Source: Nitrospira sp. (GTDB taxonomy: Bacteria > Nitrospirota > Nitrospiria > Nitrospirales > Nitrospiraceae). From it: 7,015 nt of DNA. How positions within the stretch are numbered: the first letter of the stretch is position 1; each line of letters opens with the position of its first letter. Below, in pieces: positions 5,782 through 7,015 of the stretch. The stretch spans positions 40,915 through 47,929 of the forward strand of contig JABMDH010000056.1 of NCBI GenBank assembly GCA_015904075.1, given 5' to 3'. A program made the translations under genes and the position numbers. The notes under the pieces are model-generated. The model had not been told where the DNA came from and did not search any database. It was given only the letters and a program-made list of their open reading frames with translations.

Positions 5782-6006
5782 ATGGTTATGAAATTCCCAC
5801 GTGCGATATTTTGCGCCCTTGGTTTTCTCTTAGTACTGGGCTGTTCAGACTCGGGCAAGGACTTGTTCGAAACCGCCGTGTTCGAAGAGAACCAAAATAA
5901 TATACCCCACGCAAGGGAACTCTACGAAGAACTGATTCGCGCCCACCCCTCTAGCAAACTCGCAGAACTCGCCAAAGCCCGATTAGCAGACCTGAAGGAA
6001 CGGTAA
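5782..6006 (+). CDS. Small lipoprotein with a TPR-like tail
   Basis: The 74-residue product has a lipoprotein signal: a basic start (MVMKFPR), a hydrophobic core (AIFCALGFLLVLG) and a lipobox-like VLGC with Cys21 as the lipidation site. The mature part, about 54 residues, has one TPR-like helix pair, FETAVFEENQNNIPHARELY followed by EELIRAHPSSKLAELAKARL. The A.ELYEELIRAHP pattern is typical of tetratricopeptide repeats in envelope proteins such as BamD/YbgF-like factors, but one unit is too little to assign a function. AGGA at 5766-5769 lies 12 bases before the first ATG; a second in-frame ATG at 5788 is also possible. It is probably co-transcribed with the upstream HTH/zinc-ribbon gene and converges on the DUF1295 gene 30 bases away. 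Confidence 0.75.
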   Translation: MVMKFPRAIFCALGFLLVLGCSDSGKDLFETAVFEENQNNIPHARELYEELIRAHPSSKLAELAKARLADLKER

Positions 6007-6036
6007 CGCTCGGCCCATCGGAACAACCGGAGTGCG

Positions 6037-6852
6037 TCACAGACTCTTGGGAAACCACGGAAAGAACGCGTTCGTCGTCTGCTGATAGTTCCGATACTCC
6101 TCACCACGGTTCGCCAGCGCTTGTTCCTCCGCCCGTGGAATGCCGGTTACTTTGACCAACAAGACACCCATGAGCGTCGGGCCGATCCAGGTAAACAACC
6201 AGCCGGGCGCTCCCATCGTCATCACGACATAGGAACACCAATGGAGCCATTCGAAAAAATAGTTGGGATGGCGTGAGTAGCGCCAGAGACCGTCTCGACA
6301 GACGCGCCCATGGTTCTGTGGATCGGCACGAAAAAGCGCGAGCTGCCGGTCAGCCCTCGTTTCACCGGACACCGCCACACCCCAGATCAACAACCCGACC
6401 AGTTCGATCAACGCAGTCGGAGGTCTGGGATTCCAGAGCAGCACCAGAAACGGCAGCGAAAAGGCCGCGACGGAGAACGCTTGCAGCTGAAAATAGACGA
6501 ACATCTTGACCGTCTCTGAATCCCCCCATTCCTTCCGCAGCCGGCGATAGCGGGGGTCTTCCGGTTTTCCGATCACGCGCTCGAAGAGAATGTAGCGCCC
6601 CAAGCGTCCTGCATAGAACACCACCAACATCGCCGTGAGCACGACCCGCTCGATCCCGGTGTCGGCTTGAGTGGTATACCAGAGCACCACCGCCATGAGC
6701 CCCAGACACCATCCGACATCCCCGATGGCGGCATTCTTCACGCGCCGCTGCAATGCCCACAGCCACGCCATGACGATGGCCATCACAAGATAGGCCATCA
6801 GGACAAGGGATAAGGGGTCGGATTCGATTAGTTCGGTTTCAGATCCCATCAT
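6037..6852 (-). CDS. DUF1295 integral membrane protein, steroid 5-alpha-reductase-like fold
   Basis: The 271-residue polytopic protein matches DUF1295, a family related to the C-terminal domain of steroid 5-alpha-reductases and isoprenylcysteine methyltransferases. Hydrophobic segments lie at about 15-35, 48-62, 68-86, 118-140, 146-163 and 205-236. The family signature is ADRQLALFRADP (167-178), then GLWRYSRHPNYFFEW (188-202), and near the end TGIPRAEEQALANRGEEYRNY; these are the cofactor-binding and active-site loops in related enzymes. The substrate is unknown; a lipid or fatty-acid reductase role is a family-level guess. Two adjacent ATGs are possible: AGGA is 3 bases from the first (6852) and 6 from the second (6849), so the second is likelier. 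It starts 20 bases after the stop of the partial gene at the right edge, so the two probably form an operon. Confidence 0.88.
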   Translation of the reverse strand: MMGSETELIESDPLSLVLMAYLVMAIVMAWLWALQRRVKNAAIGDVGWCLGLMAVVLWYTTQADTGIERVVLTAMLVVFYAGRLGRYILFERVIGKPEDPRYRRLRKEWGDSETVKMFVYFQLQAFSVAAFSLPFLVLLWNPRPPTALIELVGLLIWGVAVSGETRADRQLALFRADPQNHGRVCRDGLWRYSRHPNYFFEWLHWCSYVVMTMGAPGWLFTWIGPTLMGVLLVKVTGIPRAEEQALANRGEEYRNYQQTTNAFFPWFPKSL

Positions 6853-6872
6853 GCATCCTTCATTGTTATCTT

Positions 6873-7015
6873 TTACGGCACGCCGGGCTCATAGTCCCAC
6901 AAATCGGTGTCTCGATGCATCCGACGCTCCAGCCAACTGCGAAAGCCCGGAATGGCAAACGATAAGACGGCCTGGATCTTCTCGCAATTCAGAGAGAGAT
7001 CGACAGGCCGCGGTG
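6873..7015 (-). CDS. 3' end of an unrecognised gene, cut by the right edge
   Basis: On the minus strand a frame is open from the window edge to a TAA at 6875-6873, 47 full codons. The visible C-terminus includes VDLSLNCEKIQAVLSFAIPG, then FRSWLERRMHRDTDLWDYEP and GVP. It looks like real protein (mixed charged, aromatic and hydrophobic residues, no low complexity), but I do not recognise the family. The stop is only 20 bases upstream of the DUF1295 start on the same strand, which suggests one transcription unit and supports coding. No domain can be assigned from this fragment. Confidence 0.5.
   Translation of the reverse strand, partial: PRPVDLSLNCEKIQAVLSFAIPGFRSWLERRMHRDTDLWDYEPGVP

Overview
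The window is GC-rich and densely coded. Its gene content (a hopanoid C-3 methylase, a TldD/TldE pair, a DUF1295 membrane protein, a short HTH/zinc-ribbon protein) and its intergenic heptamer repeats suggest an environmental bacterium, most like Nitrospira or a relative. That placement is an inference from gene content and protein resemblance; no marker gene is present.

Layout, left to right. Positions 1-139 hold the start of an unrecognised minus-strand gene that runs off the left edge and has a good ribosome binding site. Positions 140-436 are non-coding and hold a possible promoter, a degenerate heptamer repeat and a strong hairpin behind the next gene. Positions 437-3243 are a minus-strand operon of tldD followed by tldE/pmbA, joined by an ATGA stop/start overlap; together they should make the heterodimeric TldD/TldE zinc protease. 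Positions 3244-3456 are intergenic, with an extended -10 promoter for tldD and a 17-bp stem-loop behind hpnR. Positions 3457-5085 encode, on the minus strand, a cobalamin-binding radical SAM enzyme best read as HpnR. Positions 5086-5422 are a divergent non-coding region with a possible hpnR promoter and an inverted array of GTTTCNN heptamers. Positions 5423-6006 carry two short plus-strand genes, an HTH/zinc-ribbon regulator and a small lipoprotein. Positions 6037-6852 are a convergent minus-strand DUF1295 gene, and 6873-7015 hold the 3' end of another minus-strand gene just upstream of it.

The most striking point is inside hpnR. An exact 84-bp (28-codon) in-frame tandem duplication lies in the radical SAM core, and the two copies differ by one synonymous base. 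The gene stays open at 542 codons; removing one copy gives 514 residues and a continuous family-like sequence. It is either a real recent duplication that adds a beta/alpha unit to the barrel, or an assembly join of two strain variants. I see no convincing new multi-gene system here. The two intergenic repeat arrays and the duplicated HpnR are the things to check.
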